DNA of 64,000 bases from Ailanthus altissimus (GCA_946807835.1 OX327712.1:16262001-16326000), one strand, 5' to 3'; counted from the stretch's first letter, positions 21,933 through 34,800 are shown. Program-made: numbers and translations. The notes: a model not told the origin generated them from the sequence alone.

Positions 21933-24720
21933 ATGGAGGGAGAGATCAAAGAGAAGCTGTGGACAGAAAAAGAAGAGTATGATGTTGATGGGCAAGTGAA
22001 ACTCAAGGACAAGGTGTGGGATGAATCCAAAAAGATGTGGGCCGTAGCAGCTCCAGCCATGTTCACCAGATTTTCTACGTTCGGGATTAGCTTAATTAGT
22101 CAGGCATTTATCGGGCACATTGGCTCCACTGAACTAGCTGCCTACTCACTTGTGTTTACGGTCATTTTGAGGTTTGGAAATGGCATCCTGGTAAGCACTT
22201 GCAGATACTTCCATTCTCGATTTGGCATTTACAGAGTCAGTGCTTTTCTTCATGGTATCTTATGACAGAATATATTTAATATGAGATGTACCATAATCCA
22301 TGTTCTGTTCAGGTTTGAATATTTGATGCTAGTTTCTGTGGTTCGTCTTATAATGCTACTTTCTAAAAATGATTTGAAGCCTCTCTCTCTTTCTGTGTAT
22401 GTGAGTGAGCGTACGTGTCTCTTTGTGTGAACTTGAAGATAAGGGTAGAACATTTAGGAGAATTAGTGAATGCACTAATTTTCCTGAGGAATCTATTAAG
22501 ACAGTCAGTTTTAAGAACATCAGTGTAATACCCCACACAAGTATTTGCCATCTTAGATAAATTTTCATAACTTTTTGATGACTTTCAATCACTTACTATC
22601 TTTTTGGAAGAGTATGCAATTAAATGGACATAGTCATCTGTTAAAAAATGGTTGCTTCAATTTCTTCAGTGTTGAATGTGCAGTTGGGAATGGCTAGTGC
22701 ATTGGAAACGCTATGTGGTCAAGCATACGGTGCAAAACAGTACCACATGCTGGGAGTTTATCTTCAAAGATCATGGATAGTCTTATTCGTTACCTCGTTC
22801 TTTCTTCTCCCTCTGTTTATCTTTACTACTCCAATTTTGAAGGCTTTGGGCCAGGAAGAAAATATTGCAGCAGTAGCAGGAATTATTTCTCATTGGCTAA
22901 TTGCTGTGTTGTTCTCCTTCATTATGTCCCTTACCTGCCAAATGTTCCTACAAGCACAGAGCAAGAACAAGATCATCTCCTACTTGGCAGCAATTTCACT
23001 TTCAGTCCATCTACTTCTTTCATGGCTTTTCACTGTGAAATTCAAGTTTGGACTCGCTGGAGCACTGACATCAACAGTTATTGCACACTGGATTCCAAAC
23101 TTGGGTCAACTTGTGTTTATTACATGTGGATGGTGCCGTGACACATGGAAGGGTTTATCAGTCTATGCTTTCAAGGATCTGTGGCCTGTAATAAAGCTTT
23201 CTATGTCGTCTGGTGCCATGCTCTGGTAATGTCCTCATCCAGTTGTGGCATTGGATGGATTTTTGGCAGTGAAAGTTACACCCACTTCATGTGTGTAATT
23301 ACCTAAACTTGTGTGTGAGGAATCTGACTTAGCATTATGTTGTTCTTGACAGTCTTGAGCTCTGGTACAACACAATCTTGGTTCTTTTAACAGGAAATCT
23401 GAAAAATGCTGAGGTCGCTATTGATGCTCTCGCTATTTGGTAATACATTCATTAACTCCTCCTTCCTTTCTGAAGTTTGGTCGTTTTCTTTTTCTGTAAC
23501 CAAGTTTATCTGAGCTGATACACGCATTTTGCTTGAACTTAATTTTGTTTTCAGCATCAACATCAACGGGCTGGAAATGATGATATCACTTGGTTTCTTG
23601 GCTGCAGCAAGGTATCATCTTCAGTTATAATTCATGTCTCCATCTTGCGTGAAATTTAAGATCACTTAGAGTGTTATTTGCTAGAACAAGGGAACAATAT
23701 TCCTTATCGCTAACATTAATTGGGTTGATTGAACGTGCTTCACTCTCTGTTTAGTTAAAAAAGATGATCATTGTATTTTTTTTTTTTCCGAAAATTTTTA
23801 GTGTTAGGGTGTCAAATGAGCTTGGAAGAGGAAGCTCAAGTGGTGCAAAATTCTCTATTGTGGTGACAGTTCTTACATCATCAGTCATTGGATTTGTGCT
23901 TTTTGTAATCTTCCTATTCCTTAGAGGACGTTTAGCATACATATTCACTGATAGTGAAGTGGTGGCTGAAGCAGTTGCAGATCTATCACCATTGCTTGCA
24001 TTCTCTATACTTTTGAACAGTGTCCAACCAGTTCTCTCTGGTAATGCCATCCCTTTCTTGTCTGTGGCTTTTCATAATTTTTGGACACAGTAATTATAAC
24101 TAAAGGTTCTCTTGTGATGAAGACCAATGATCAGTGAGGAAGTAAAAGTTAAAAATTGGAAAAAGAATAAATCTTGGTGAATATGTCACTGAAGATTATG
24201 ATTGAACAGGAGTTGCTGTTGGGGCTGGATGGCAGAGTATTGTAGCATATGTTAACATAACATGCTACTACCTCATTGGCATTCCAATTGGGGTTGTGCT
24301 TGGTTATGTTGCACATATGGGAGTCAAAGTGAGTTATTATTTTTTTTTCTCATTCTGCATATTTGTTGTAAAAGGACTTCATTTCTCTCTGCTTACTCTT
24401 TCTGCTTTCTGCTGTGTAGGGTGTTTGGATTGGAATGTTGTTTGGCACTTTTGTCCAAACTGTGGTACTTGTTATCATCACTTGGAGAACTGACTGGGAT
24501 AAACAGGTATTGTGTTTTTTTATTTACCTTTCTTTACTAGATGTTCTTAAAAAAAAATGTGTAATATTTTGTTACAAAATCAGCAGAAAAGAAAGAACTT
24601 CGAGAGAATTTAATTGGCAAATGATATTCATCTCTGCAGGTAACTCAAGCTCGGAACCGCGTTAACAAGTGGTTCATTGCAGATTCAGAAGAATCATTGC
24701 CCCAGAGACAAGTAGTGTGA
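21933..24720 (+). CDS. MATE efflux transporter, DETOXIFICATION 21-like (gene 1)
   Basis: A multidrug and toxic compound extrusion carrier that should export small organic compounds in exchange for protons across the plasma or vacuolar membrane; the substrate is unknown. Eight coding exons: 21933-22190, 22684-23225, 23353-23439, 23555-23611, 23802-24040, 24210-24328, 24420-24506 and 24640-24720, all with GT/AG borders and correct phases, giving 489 residues, the usual length. Residues 1-33 are a charged cytosolic tail; twelve hydrophobic segments follow. Motifs: FTRFSTFG near 45, ALETLCGQAYGA (92-103), FLQAQSKNK (174-182), LELWYN (about 268), RVSNELGRG (317-325), PVLSGVAVGAGWQ in exons 5-6, and WRTDWDKQ in exon 7. 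The clade resembles Arabidopsis DTX20-22 from memory. The ATG at 21933 is chosen because gene 2 has the same start and the preceding leader also aligns. No disruption is seen. Confidence 0.95.
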
Positions 24721-25061
24721 CATCTAGCTTCTTCAATTTCCACTACTTTTTGTTTGGCGTAGGGCCTCTCTATTAATTTGACTGCTTAGCATTTATTTAT
24801 GGTTTTCAAGTATTTATAGCAACAAATTCTTTTCGAGTCCATTATACTGATATCACCTCTTGACACCTTAATTACCATTTGGCATCCCATTATCACATGT
24901 CAAATTGTTTGAAGGTTCTCAACCGAAGATGGCGATTGAAAAGTGAAATTAACATCTTGCATTTAATTTTTGTTGTTCGGTAAAGATCTATATTAACAGG
25001 AAAAAATTAAAAAGAAAACAAAGAAAAAAAGAAACTGGGGAAATCATTAATGTAAGACTCG
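24721..25061. other. 3' flank of MATE gene 1
   Basis: Only the first ~25 bp (AGCTTCTTCAATTT) match the 3' flank of gene 2. The rest is unique and AT-rich, presumably 3' UTR followed by spacer. Confidence 0.5.
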
Positions 25062-25880
25062 TAATGGGGCGGGTTAGGGCGAGGATTACATTTCTCATTC
25101 CCAAACTCGCTTGGGATGAGATTACTCATAATTGGGTTTGTGATGGAGAATCCTCAAATGGGGATGGAGATCTCCATAGGTATCTTATACCTAATTTTTT
25201 TAATTAATGTTTTTAAATATTCTTTAATTTGTATTAATTTAATTTTTTAAAATAATCTTTTATTTGTATAATCATAATATATCCAAAAATAATTATTTCA
25301 AATGAATTATTTTAACAATATAAGTTCTTTTCACAAACTTTAAATTTTTATAATTTAGAAACTTGTATTAATATTATAAAACTTCTACAAACAAACTTTT
25401 TATCTTTTTAATTAGAGTTATGTGATAATAAGTTAATTTTTAATAAATAAATAAATTAGTTGAACGGTTAGCAAGAGGCCAAATGCGATTAGATAAGTTT
25501 CTTCATTTTTATTTTCATTTTCTATATGATACTAAATAAATATGTTAATAAAAAGAGAAAGAAAAGTTTTAGAATGTTTATATTTTATCAACATTAAAGA
25601 ATGAGAATTCATTTTCGTTTCAATAATAAAGAATAATTTTTAATTTTTTAAGAATAAAGGCTATTTTTAGGATTTTTTTCATTGCGTTATTAAATCAAAT
25701 TTTTTAGTTGGGTTTAAGGAAGCCAAACAATTCTCATCCCCAAACAAAATTTAATTTGGGGATGGATTAGTTTTCTATATCCGCCTTATCCCCAAAAAAA
25801 TGATAAAAATGTAACTCAAAATTCGCCTTATTCAAAGCAGATCCTCACGGAGCCCCAACCCCGTGAAAAATTCTATCACT
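25062..25880. mobile_element. non-autonomous element with GGGGCGGG-type inverted ends
   Basis: The left end (AATGGGGCGGGTTAGGGCGA from about 25062, then AGGATTACATT) is mirrored at the right (AATTCGCCTTATTC, then AGATCCTCACGGAGCCCCAA to about 25880). Sub-terminal words GGGGATGGAGATC and CATCCCCAAAC are also inverted. The core is AT-rich and non-coding. The type is common in plant genomes; its superfamily is not settled here. Confidence 0.5.
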
Positions 25881-27145
25881 CCTGGTTGAGTAAATGTTCT
25901 TCTTTCCATCTATTTCATTAGTTTGTGTCACTTAAGTGTATTGACAAAACTCGTCTCAAGTTTACTTTAGAAGTCGAGACGAATCCTGTGATAATATAGG
26001 ACTAACATACTCTTTACTTATTATATATGATACAATGAGACTACATGCTTCAACAAAAATATACACCTATACATAAATATACAAAACATAATAACTTATA
26101 TAGTTATACATATCGTGAGCCAACCTTAGAGTATGAAGACTATATTATATCGCATGCATCCTGTAATAACTTGAGAAAAATAGAAGAAAAAAAAGGTTGA
26201 GCTTTTGTGGCTCAATGAATTAACATAATCTGAAAATAATATATATTTTATACATACTAGAAATAATAACTTTTTAATAATTAATAGTAGTATGTGTAAT
26301 GTACATGTACAAATCTATAATATAAAATAATCATGAAATTATGCACTGATAAATTATAAAACTTTTGTTGAAAACATAAGTTGTCATAAAATTTATACTG
26401 AAGTTAAAATTATAATGTAATACGAGAAATATAAAAATTTAGAAATATAAGCTATTATAAAATCTATATTGTAACATAATATTAACAATAAATTTATACT
26501 ATATATATATATTGAAAATTACACAAAATTTGTATCTGGAGAAAACGGTCTAACTTAACAAAATAACTCATGCACAAGTAGAGCAGAGAATCTAAACTGG
26601 TCTAATCTGACAGAATGTTGTATCACTTAGACAGAACAAATAAATTGGTCTAACACATACGCACAACAAACTAAACTAAAAAGGAGAGTACGCATATGAT
26701 AGTTTAAAAATTACTACTAAATAATATCATGAAAATATAATTATTTAAATAAATATTTTTGTACTGAACGTAATTATAAATTTATTACAATAAATTTTAA
26801 AATATTTATAAAAATATTAAATAGTATAAATATTTATCTGTTTAAAATAAATAATAAATAAATATAATAACATATAATTAAATCATAAACTATTGTATTA
26901 AAACATAAAAGATATATATATATATATAATATTATTTACTTACAAAACTTAACTTATCTTGAACTAAATCTGAATTCTAAAATTTATTAATTATTAATAT
27001 AATTCATAAATCATAGAATAATAAAATATATTATTAATATTGATATGTATCATAAATATTAAAATATATTTATTATAATATAATAAAATTATTACTCATT
27101 AAATCATTATATTAATTTACTTACCCCAACTCATTTTTTAAAATT
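25881..27145. other. AT-rich intergenic DNA
   Basis: Over 1.2 kb of ATAAATA-type sequence with a short patch at 25900-26200 of more normal composition. No gene is recognised. Confidence 0.4.
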
Positions 27146-27275
27146 TTCTTTTTTATTTCTTTCCTTATTTTTCTCTCCGTTCCTCGTCCATTCTTTTATT
27201 TTTTTTCTCTACGTTCCCTCCCTCTTTCTTTCTTTCTTTTATTTTTTTCTCGTCCCTTTTCCCTCTTTTTCTTTT
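27146..27275. repeat. polypyrimidine tract
   Basis: Over 90% C/T for about 130 bp (CTTTCTTTCTTT, CCCTCCCTC and similar). The Lys/Arg/Glu-rich frame on the other strand is a by-product of this composition. Confidence 0.85.
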
Positions 27276-27360
27276 CTCTCGGCTTACACGTAGAAAATGA
27301 AACAAACTTTCTTTCATATAGCAAATTCTGGCCGCCAATATATTCAATTAAAAATTGAAC

Positions 27361-27730
27361 TGCCAACACGTGTTAGTCTCTTCCCAGCAAATCCCTTCAT
27401 CTAACATTTTATTATTTCTTTTTTTATTTTATATGCCACTAATCCTCAACCAAGCAAACACGTGCCACCTCCAAATTTCCCTTGTCGTAAACTTACCAGT
27501 ATACATGTCAAGCTCTATGCAAGAAAGGTGACTCAAAAAAATGCCGCAAATTTCAGCCGCCTATTAAACCAATTGGAAACTCACACCACTTGCATTCTTA
27601 TTTTTATTTATTTATTTATTTCTTTTTCGCCCACATGTTAAAACATTGTCTCTTCCGAGCAATTCATTTCTCTACCACTTTTATTTATTTATTTATCATT
27701 TTGCCGCTAATCTTTACTTAAATGAGTGCA
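27361..27730. repeat. diverged tandem duplication, period about 270 bp
   Basis: GTCTCTTCCCAGCAAATCCC near 27375 and GTCTCTTCCGAGCAATTCA near 27648 begin two related stretches that each continue to a GCCGCTAATC/GCCACTAATC word. Both are preceded by an ACGTGTT/CATGTT word. Non-coding. Confidence 0.55.
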
Positions 27731-28590
27731 AGGCACGTGTGTTATATTTATTCAAGTATTTTCTCCAATATTTTATATACAATAAAGTCTTTTTAGAGAC
27801 TGTATGAATTAGTAGAGCAGTTGGTAGATGAAATTTTTAAAAGATCTATTAATTTTGATGGAAATTCGAATTAAATCTATAATTTAGAGATGTATATTTT
27901 TATTTAAAGAAAAAATATTTTTTAAAATATATAATGTCATATTTTTTCATTTTATATATATACAGTTAAATCATTGTATAATATCTTAGATCTTTTAATT
28001 GTCCAAAACTATTAGTATATAAGAGATAATCATAATTGTATAAATTAACTCTTAATTTATAATTTCTTTTGATTATGATAGAAATCTTTTTCTTAAAACA
28101 CTTATTGTGTGTGATGTTCTTTATCTCTTTCTTTATATAGTATTAAAACATTTAACCCAATATCTAATTTTTTTTTCATTGATGAAATATACTATGGGCT
28201 TTTCGGTAGAAACTTAACATTGAAATTGATAAAATTCAAAGTGTCCTTTCCTGAAATTTTAGTTATAAATGAAAATGGAGTGGGATAAAAATAGCCGTGG
28301 ATTTTTGGCTATTGTTTGGGTTGGCATTACTGCTTGTAAACACGTATGCAGGTGAATTGGCACTTCAAATGATAAAGTTCATTGGATATGTAGCATGTAT
28401 CAACGTGGAAAGCTTTGCTATGAATTTGTGCATTGTGGATATTCTTTCTTAACGATTCAATTTCAGTTTTGGTGTTGAACTGTGTTCTGATTGTTGCAGT
28501 ATCTACCGAGATTCCAGCATGAGAATATGGAGCATAACAAATAACTATTCGAGCGTGTTAATGAAATAGCAGTGAAGAAAGGATGCATGC
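27731..28590. other. intergenic DNA
   Basis: No coding signal. A weak tRNA-like pair (GTAGAGCAGTTGGTAGA near 27812 and GAAATTCGAATT near 27861) might be the head of a very old SINE, but no poly-A tail or target duplication is seen. Confidence 0.3.
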
Positions 28591-29373
28591 TGTTGAGGGA
28601 TGAATTGTCATTTTCCCTCTTAAGATTAAGTTAAAGTGAAAAATTTAAAATTTAATTTTAAATTCTAATTTCTATATGCAGCAGAATAACCTGTTTATCA
28701 AAAAACATATCAAGAATTTAAAGTAGAATATAAAATAGTACAACACAATTTTACATGGTTTGACTAATTGTCTATATCAACAATAGATTCCAAGATCCTA
28801 ACCTCTCTTATTAACTCCCTAGAGATTTTATAAGAAAAATTCAATGAAGAACCCTAAAAAAGACATAGTGTTTAGTGTACTATTACTCTACCACGAACAA
28901 TGAACACCCAAGCGATAGTTCCACCTTAGCGCACACAAGCATTTAGTGTCTACCCAATTTTTTTCTTCTCCTAGAATCTCTCTTTAATGCTTAATCTCAA
29001 TTAAAAAGTTTACAAATATTTATATAGGATTTATTTCGTGCCTATTAACCATATTCCTCATTAGAGTAAGAGTTCACTTATTTTGAAAGTTTAAAACTCA
29101 AAATCCGAATCAAAAACAGAAATTTTTTGGCACTGGCCTTTGTCGTGCTCGGCGCTACGATGCTGGGTTTTTATTCTGGGCACCGCGACGCTCAGCCCTA
29201 GTACTTCCTTTGCGCTTTTCTTGGCTTCCTGTGCATCTTCGAGTCCCGTTTAGCTTCCCCTTTCGTGTCCCACGTGTTATAGATCATGTTCTAGACTTCT
29301 TGTGACTTTCCTCTTTGGTATTCATCTCAATTCTTATTCAACAAAAATTGTTGAATCACTAAATTTTCAACGC
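28591..29373 (-). mobile_element. probable solo LTR, copia type, minus orientation
   Basis: It begins TGTTGAGGGA and ends near TTTTCAACG (29361-29373), a likely TGTTGA...TCAACA pair with one change. It contains the 'TTTACATGGTTTGACTAATT' motif (about 28750) that in the copia LTRs at 45041 and 55593 reads TTTACGTGGTTCGAC. A TATA box is visible on the minus strand (CCTATATAAATA, complement of about 29017-29028), preceded on that strand by a GC-rich island (29125-29200). Borders are approximate. Confidence 0.5.
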
Positions 29374-29414
29374 ACCCCAACCCAACTAGTGTTAGCGGGT
29401 TTACCAACAAGGAG

Positions 29415-32400
29415 ATAATGTGTGCCCTATCATGACTAGAGGTAAAAGATTTTACATAACCTTTATTGATGATTTCTAAAAATATACTAATGTATATTTG
29501 TTAAAAAATAAATATAAGTCATATAATAAATTCTTGATCTACAAATAAGAAGTTAAAAATTAACTTAGTAGAAAAATTGAGAGATTACGAACTAATAGAG
29601 AATGAGAGTATGTGTCTAACTTGTTTAGTTCCTATCGTGAGGACAATAGAATTATACATGAAGTTACACCACTATAATCACCTAAATTTAATGAAGTGAC
29701 TGAAAGAAAAAATAGAACTTAAAAGGAAATGATGATCTGTTTATCAATTAATTGTTGGGCACCTTCGAATTTGTAGATGGAAAGAATTTTGATTGCTTGT
29801 CATATTAAAAATAGAGTTCATTATAAGAAAACAGAAATTACACCTTATGAGTGTTGGGAGTTGTACATTCATGGGTGTTTACATGTGGGTTTTGTGTTTA
29901 ATCACAATTTATACATATCACATATATATAATGAAGCAGCGGAAGCTTAAAACATTGCAGTAAACACAATCATAATATATTAATCAGAAACGAAATTGAG
30001 AAATAACCCTTGAAGCCTTTGGTTGGAGATTTTTTAAGTCCACCAAAATGTAGTCTTTGATCAATTCTAGTAATCAACAATGGTGGGTTTGATTATCTAG
30101 AATGACAGCTTTTGATCCAGCACTTGTTTAACTACTTAAACTTGTGTTCTTGATTTTTTCTTTTGATTAATACTTAATCAATTAATCAAAAACCTATTTT
30201 GCTAAATTAGTTTTAAGCCTTAAAAGAAAATAATGAATTCAACTCTTGAATCCATTAATTAGAAGACAATTTCTCTTTTCTCTCTTTGTAATATGGCTTA
30301 CCTAATTTTGCAAAATCAAATTCACAAAAACCTTTTGAATTTAATTTACATTTGTTTTATTTATACAAATGAATTTAATTTCATTTCATAACACTTAATT
30401 TCACTTAATTTCAATTTGAATTTAATCTAACCTAATCATAGTTAACTCTTAACTTTAGTTAGGTTAAATTAACATTTAAATATTCTAACTATAGTTAACA
30501 TTTAACTCTAGTTCATTAAAAGAATATTTAAATATTTTAACCATGGTTAACTAACTTAACCATTAAGTATAGTTAATCTAACTTAACTAAATGGTTAACT
30601 CTTAACCTTAGTTAAACTTAAATTATTTATTCAACAATTAAATAAATAATTATTTATTTGAATTATTTAACAATTAAATAATTATCAAATGAAATTACAA
30701 TTATGTCCTTACTCGGTTACCAAGTTAACCTAAAGTGGGTCCCACCATCTGACCATATACTTTAGTTAACGTAACCTTAGTAAATTGCTGGATTTTACTG
30801 TATTGAACTATTCAATACGGTACGCTGCCCAAGTGCTCAAAGAGTACATTTCATATTGGGACTCCCTAGGTCTACGCCCGATTCGTCAAATGAAACTATT
30901 TCATAAGTCCGTGAACTATGCCCCACGCACACGTTACGGATATTACAAATTAGCGCGTCAGACCATACATGTTGAGGTTACTCCATATTCGTATAATCCT
31001 TCCGTCATTATATCCAGGATGAACGGGATATAGATCATTACCGTCAAATCCCGATAATTTCATCCATTACTTTATTATCTTCAGATTCGTATCTTTATGA
31101 ACAATTTACGTAAACACTTTTGCTATAATGTTCGAACCTGTAGGAAACTCCTTTCCCAGGTGGATTGCTTACGGCCATAAGACTTTACAAGATACAATCT
31201 TGAAGTTCGGATATACTACCCATCTATGTGAGCTGACGGATCCCATATCTACGCACACCGAACTCCATGAGCATCGGACCATACCCAGCGACACGTAGCG
31301 GTCAGACCATGAAAGGTCTCTGACATACGTGGAACCAAAGTATGATGGATCTCCCACAAGTTCACCGTGGCGCTCAGGTCGAAGGACCACGAATACTACT
31401 CAACTCGAGAGGAACTTCCTTTGACGATTTCATAGGATGTCTATTGGGGTCCTCTGGAGTCTGTTCAGTATCCAGTCCTAACTGAATACCTGTATGTCTA
31501 TATGAACTTCAACCAAGCTCATGGTTAACTAAGAATAACCATCTGTACAATACAGATATAGACATACACTAATCTATGTGTATCACCGATAGACCCTCAT
31601 TGGTGAACGTAGATCAGGAACTCTTTATTTTAGAAGATACTTCCATAATGACATTTCTTAGTCTCTATTGCAACTCTTTGCAATTATGTCATTACTAGTA
31701 GATTCTCAGGTCTTTGTGACATTATTGATTAAGTTCTAATTAATTAGAACTCGCTGGCTATTATAACCTGCTAACTCTTAGCACTGGTCTAAACTTCTTC
31801 AAAGCAAATATGAACTTACTCAGATCATATCATGTCTATAATGTTACAAGCTTAATTACCATTCATTAAAAGATATTAGCGATTTAATAAAATATGCATT
31901 GTATAAATATTACAAACTGAATATTCATACAAACTGGGATGGCACGTAAGCACATACCCTAATAATGAGTTATGGAAAGGTTATGCTTATAATCTTTCAT
32001 TCCTTAAAGTGTAGGGCTGTCTAGTAAAGGTTCTCATTCCTAATTCTAAAAAAAAAAAAAAGATAGAATCTAAGATAATTGATTGTATTTTCATAGGTTA
32101 TGCCTAGAATAGTGTTGCATATAGATTTTTTATATTAGAGGATATCGTGTAGTTGTTTGATGCAAACAACATAATAGAATATAAAAATATAGAGTGCTTT
32201 AAGTTCTAAGAAAGGCAATATAGATAAAACTATGACTCATGTAAAGGTTAATGTAGATTCTCTCGAAAGCTCTAAAAATAAACTTAGGAAAAGCAAAATA
32301 ATGAGGAAGGTTACTAGTTTTAGTAATGATTTCTATATTTTTCTTATGGAAAAGGATCCTAAAGCCTTTAGTAAGGCTATGACTTCTCAGGATGCTCATT

Positions 32401-34380
32401 TATAGAAGGAGCCGATAAATGATGAAATCAACTCTATCATGAGTAATCATATATATGAATTAGTTGATTTACCTCCGGGTTCCAAGCTCATTGGTTATAA
32501 ATAAATCTTCAAAAAGAAGATGAGGACTAGTGAAACTATTGAGAAGTATAAAGAAAGATTGGTTGCCAAATGGTTCACTCAAAAGAAATACTTAATTACT
32601 TTGCTACTTATGCTCATGTAACTAAATTACATCCATTAGAATTTTGATTGTATTGGTTGCATTATATAATTTGTTCATAGACCAAACGGATGTAAAACCG
32701 CCTTTCTAAATGATGATTTAGAAGAGAAAATTTATATGGAATAACCTGAAGATTGTATTGGTATTGGTACTGAGCATAAACTATGTAAGTTGGTCAAGTC
32801 TTTATATGATTTGAAACAAGCACCAAAACAGTAACATAAAAAGTTTAACAATGCTCTTGTATCAAATGGTTTTATAATAAATAATTCTAATAAATGTGTG
32901 TACTATAAAATATTTGATACTAATATATATGTTATTATATGTCTATATGTGGATGATATGCTTATATTCAGTCTTAGTATAGAAATGATTGTTGAGACTA
33001 AGAAGTTTCTATCAAATGTATTTTATATGAAAGATTTAGAAAAAGTTGATGTAATACTTGGGGTAAAGATTATGAGAACATCTAATGGTCTCATTTTATT
33101 AAAAAAACAGTATGTAAAGAAATTTTTTGAAAAGTTTGGGTACACATCATGTAACCATTGCCAACACCTTATGATGCTAGTGTTAAACTTCAAAAGAGTG
33201 TAGAACATAGTGATACTCAGAACCGTTATGCTTAAATTATTAGTAGTCTCATGTATTTGATGAATACTACTAGGCCTGATATAACATATGGTGTAGGGAG
33301 ATTGAGTAGGTATACTCAAAATTCAGGAAAAGAGCATTGGAATATCTTGGATTGAATAGCAAAATATTTAATAGATACTAAATCTTATGCACTTTCATAT
33401 AGTAGATCACAACCTGTAATTGAATGTTATAGTAATATTAATTGAATATCTGAATCCAATGAGGTTAAGTCTGCTAGTATGTTTTCATTTTGGGTAGAGG
33501 AGCTATATATTAAAAATTCATTAAAAAGACTTGTATAGCACGATCTATTATAGAATTGGAATTGATAGCTTTAGAAAAGGTTTGTTCTGAGGTTGTGTGG
33601 TTAAGGACACTTATGTGTGATCTTCTCATTAGTACTCACCTTTTTACTCAATTTTTATAAATTGTAATTGCTTAGCAGCGATTGTTGGAGCAAAGTGTAA
33701 AATCTATAATGAGAAAAGTAACATATTTGTTTATAACAAGACATTATTAAGCAGTTGCTAGACTCTCGGGTGGTAAGCCTAGATTGTGTGAGTTAAAGAG
33801 GATGACACTTCTACGTATAGCATAAAGCAAGAGTGACGATAACCCTAGCTATGTGATTGGAGATCATTGAAGTAGGTTCATAAGGATAAGAACAAGTCAC
33901 TTGTTATCTTGTTGTACTGTCGATTATTTATACGTCTCTCATTATGGCGAAGTAGTACATTTGCAGTGGAAAAAAGATGAGTCAGTCTCTTAATGAACTC
34001 CATAGCCTTTTATAGGGTGGTGTGTTAAACCTGTAGGACACACTTGATAAAATAGCACCTATATGAGTGTGAAATTAGGTCAGTTTCTATAAGAGCTAAG
34101 TAGGTTACTCTAGAGCACTTATAAAACCAGAAAAAGCACATAACCATTAATAGTGCTAAACTGCGACATAGACAAGTTATTGAGAATTTAACCCTATATT
34201 TTACATCCACATAAATGAAGGTTGATAGTAACTTGATTTCACCTAGTTCCTATAAAACATGATTATTTAATCAATGAATTGGTTCATAATTTGGAAGAGC
34301 GTCAATTCATATAAGTTAAATTCTATTTTGTTATGTTGTTGATTTGATTTACATTTGTTTATTTGAAATTTATAGGAGAT
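29415..34380 (+). pseudogene. Ty1-copia element 2, internal region (integrase to RNase H), decayed
   Basis: Plus-strand copia polyprotein remains in order. The integrase core starts near 29420 (IMTRGKRFYITFIDDF, missing the zinc-binding part) and is broken at 29852 by an inserted 2.1-kb element. It resumes at 31965 with ELWKGYAYN and FLKVRA-like text. Reverse transcriptase follows: EKIYM-type and SLYDLKQAPKQ-type text near 32730-32830, then CLYVDDMLIFS with the catalytic YVDD at 32946-32957, then LKKQYVKKFFEKFGY. RNase H traces run to about 33850 (STIELELIALEK, AAIVGAKCKIYNEKS). About 500 bp of non-coding 3' sequence leads to a purine-rich tract (TTTATAGGAGAT) next to the 3' LTR. Many stops and frameshifts; gag and protease are absent, so it is 5'-truncated. 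Confidence 0.8.
29852..31964. mobile_element. 2.1-kb LTR-like element, copy 1, nested in copia 2
   Basis: It begins TGTTGGGAG and ends ACCCTAATA, flanked by a perfect 5-bp target duplication ATGAG (29847-29851 and 31965-31969), and it interrupts the copia 2 integrase frame exactly there. Removing it rejoins the text ...TPYE and LWKG.... It shares long conserved blocks with 40880-43058 and 59476-61870 (for example GGACCATACCCAGCGACAC at about 31276). It has no proteins, so it is best read as a solo LTR of a long-LTR retrotransposon; a Sirevirus-like origin is only a guess from the LTR length. Open frames inside it (30785-31033, 31169-31390) are not conserved as proteins. Confidence 0.8.
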
Positions 34381-34800
34381 TGTTGGTATTTGGGAGTGTA
34401 TTTCAAATAAACAAATGTAAAATCAATTGTTAAAATAAATAAATAGCCGAAAAGAGAAAAAAGGTCAAAGGGGAAGCACCTAAAATATATGAAGTTTGAG
34501 CGCTGCAGCGTTGGGAACGGCTGCCGTAGCGCTTCAGTCTCTTGACTGGGAGCCGCAGTGCTCCAGTCTTTAAATTGAACGCCGCGGTGCCCAAAGCTGG
34601 AAAGGTAACTTTTTAGAGAGTCACCTGTCCATTTCAATTGATATGTTATTTCAAAGAGGTGTGCCTCTCCAAGGGACACCTATAACTCTATAAATACGAC
34701 AGACACATTTGATTAAAAAATAAACTTCTCTTCTTAATTTTGATTTTAATTTTTTTTTCTCTTATCGACCATTTAAAAAAAAAACACTTGTAATCCAAAA
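34381..34800 (+). mobile_element. 3' LTR of copia element 2 (right border approximate)
   Basis: It starts TGTTGGTATTTGGGAG straight after the purine-rich tract. It contains a GC-rich island (34495-34595; GCGCTGCAGCG, GCCGCGGTGCC) and a TATA box CTCTATAAATAC at about 34687. The 5' LTR is missing, in keeping with 5' truncation. Confidence 0.65.

Noticed and set aside
22250..22592. Minus-strand open frames between MATE gene 1 exons 1 and 2
   Set aside because: They lie in intron 1, are not shared with gene 2 and have no domain.
22713..23141. Second long plus-strand frame within MATE exon 2
   Set aside because: It is a shifted-frame shadow of the MATE protein; gene 2 shows the same shadow at 52016-52444.
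27165..27347. Lys/Arg/Glu-rich open frame on the minus strand
   Set aside because: It is the complement of a polypyrimidine tract; the composition explains the frame.
27812..27872. tRNA-like A and B boxes suggesting a SINE
   Set aside because: The boxes are poor matches, and no tail or target duplication was found.
30785..31390. Open frames on both strands inside LTR-like copy 1
   Set aside because: The matching positions in copies 2 and 3 have stops and shifts, so the conservation is at DNA level only.
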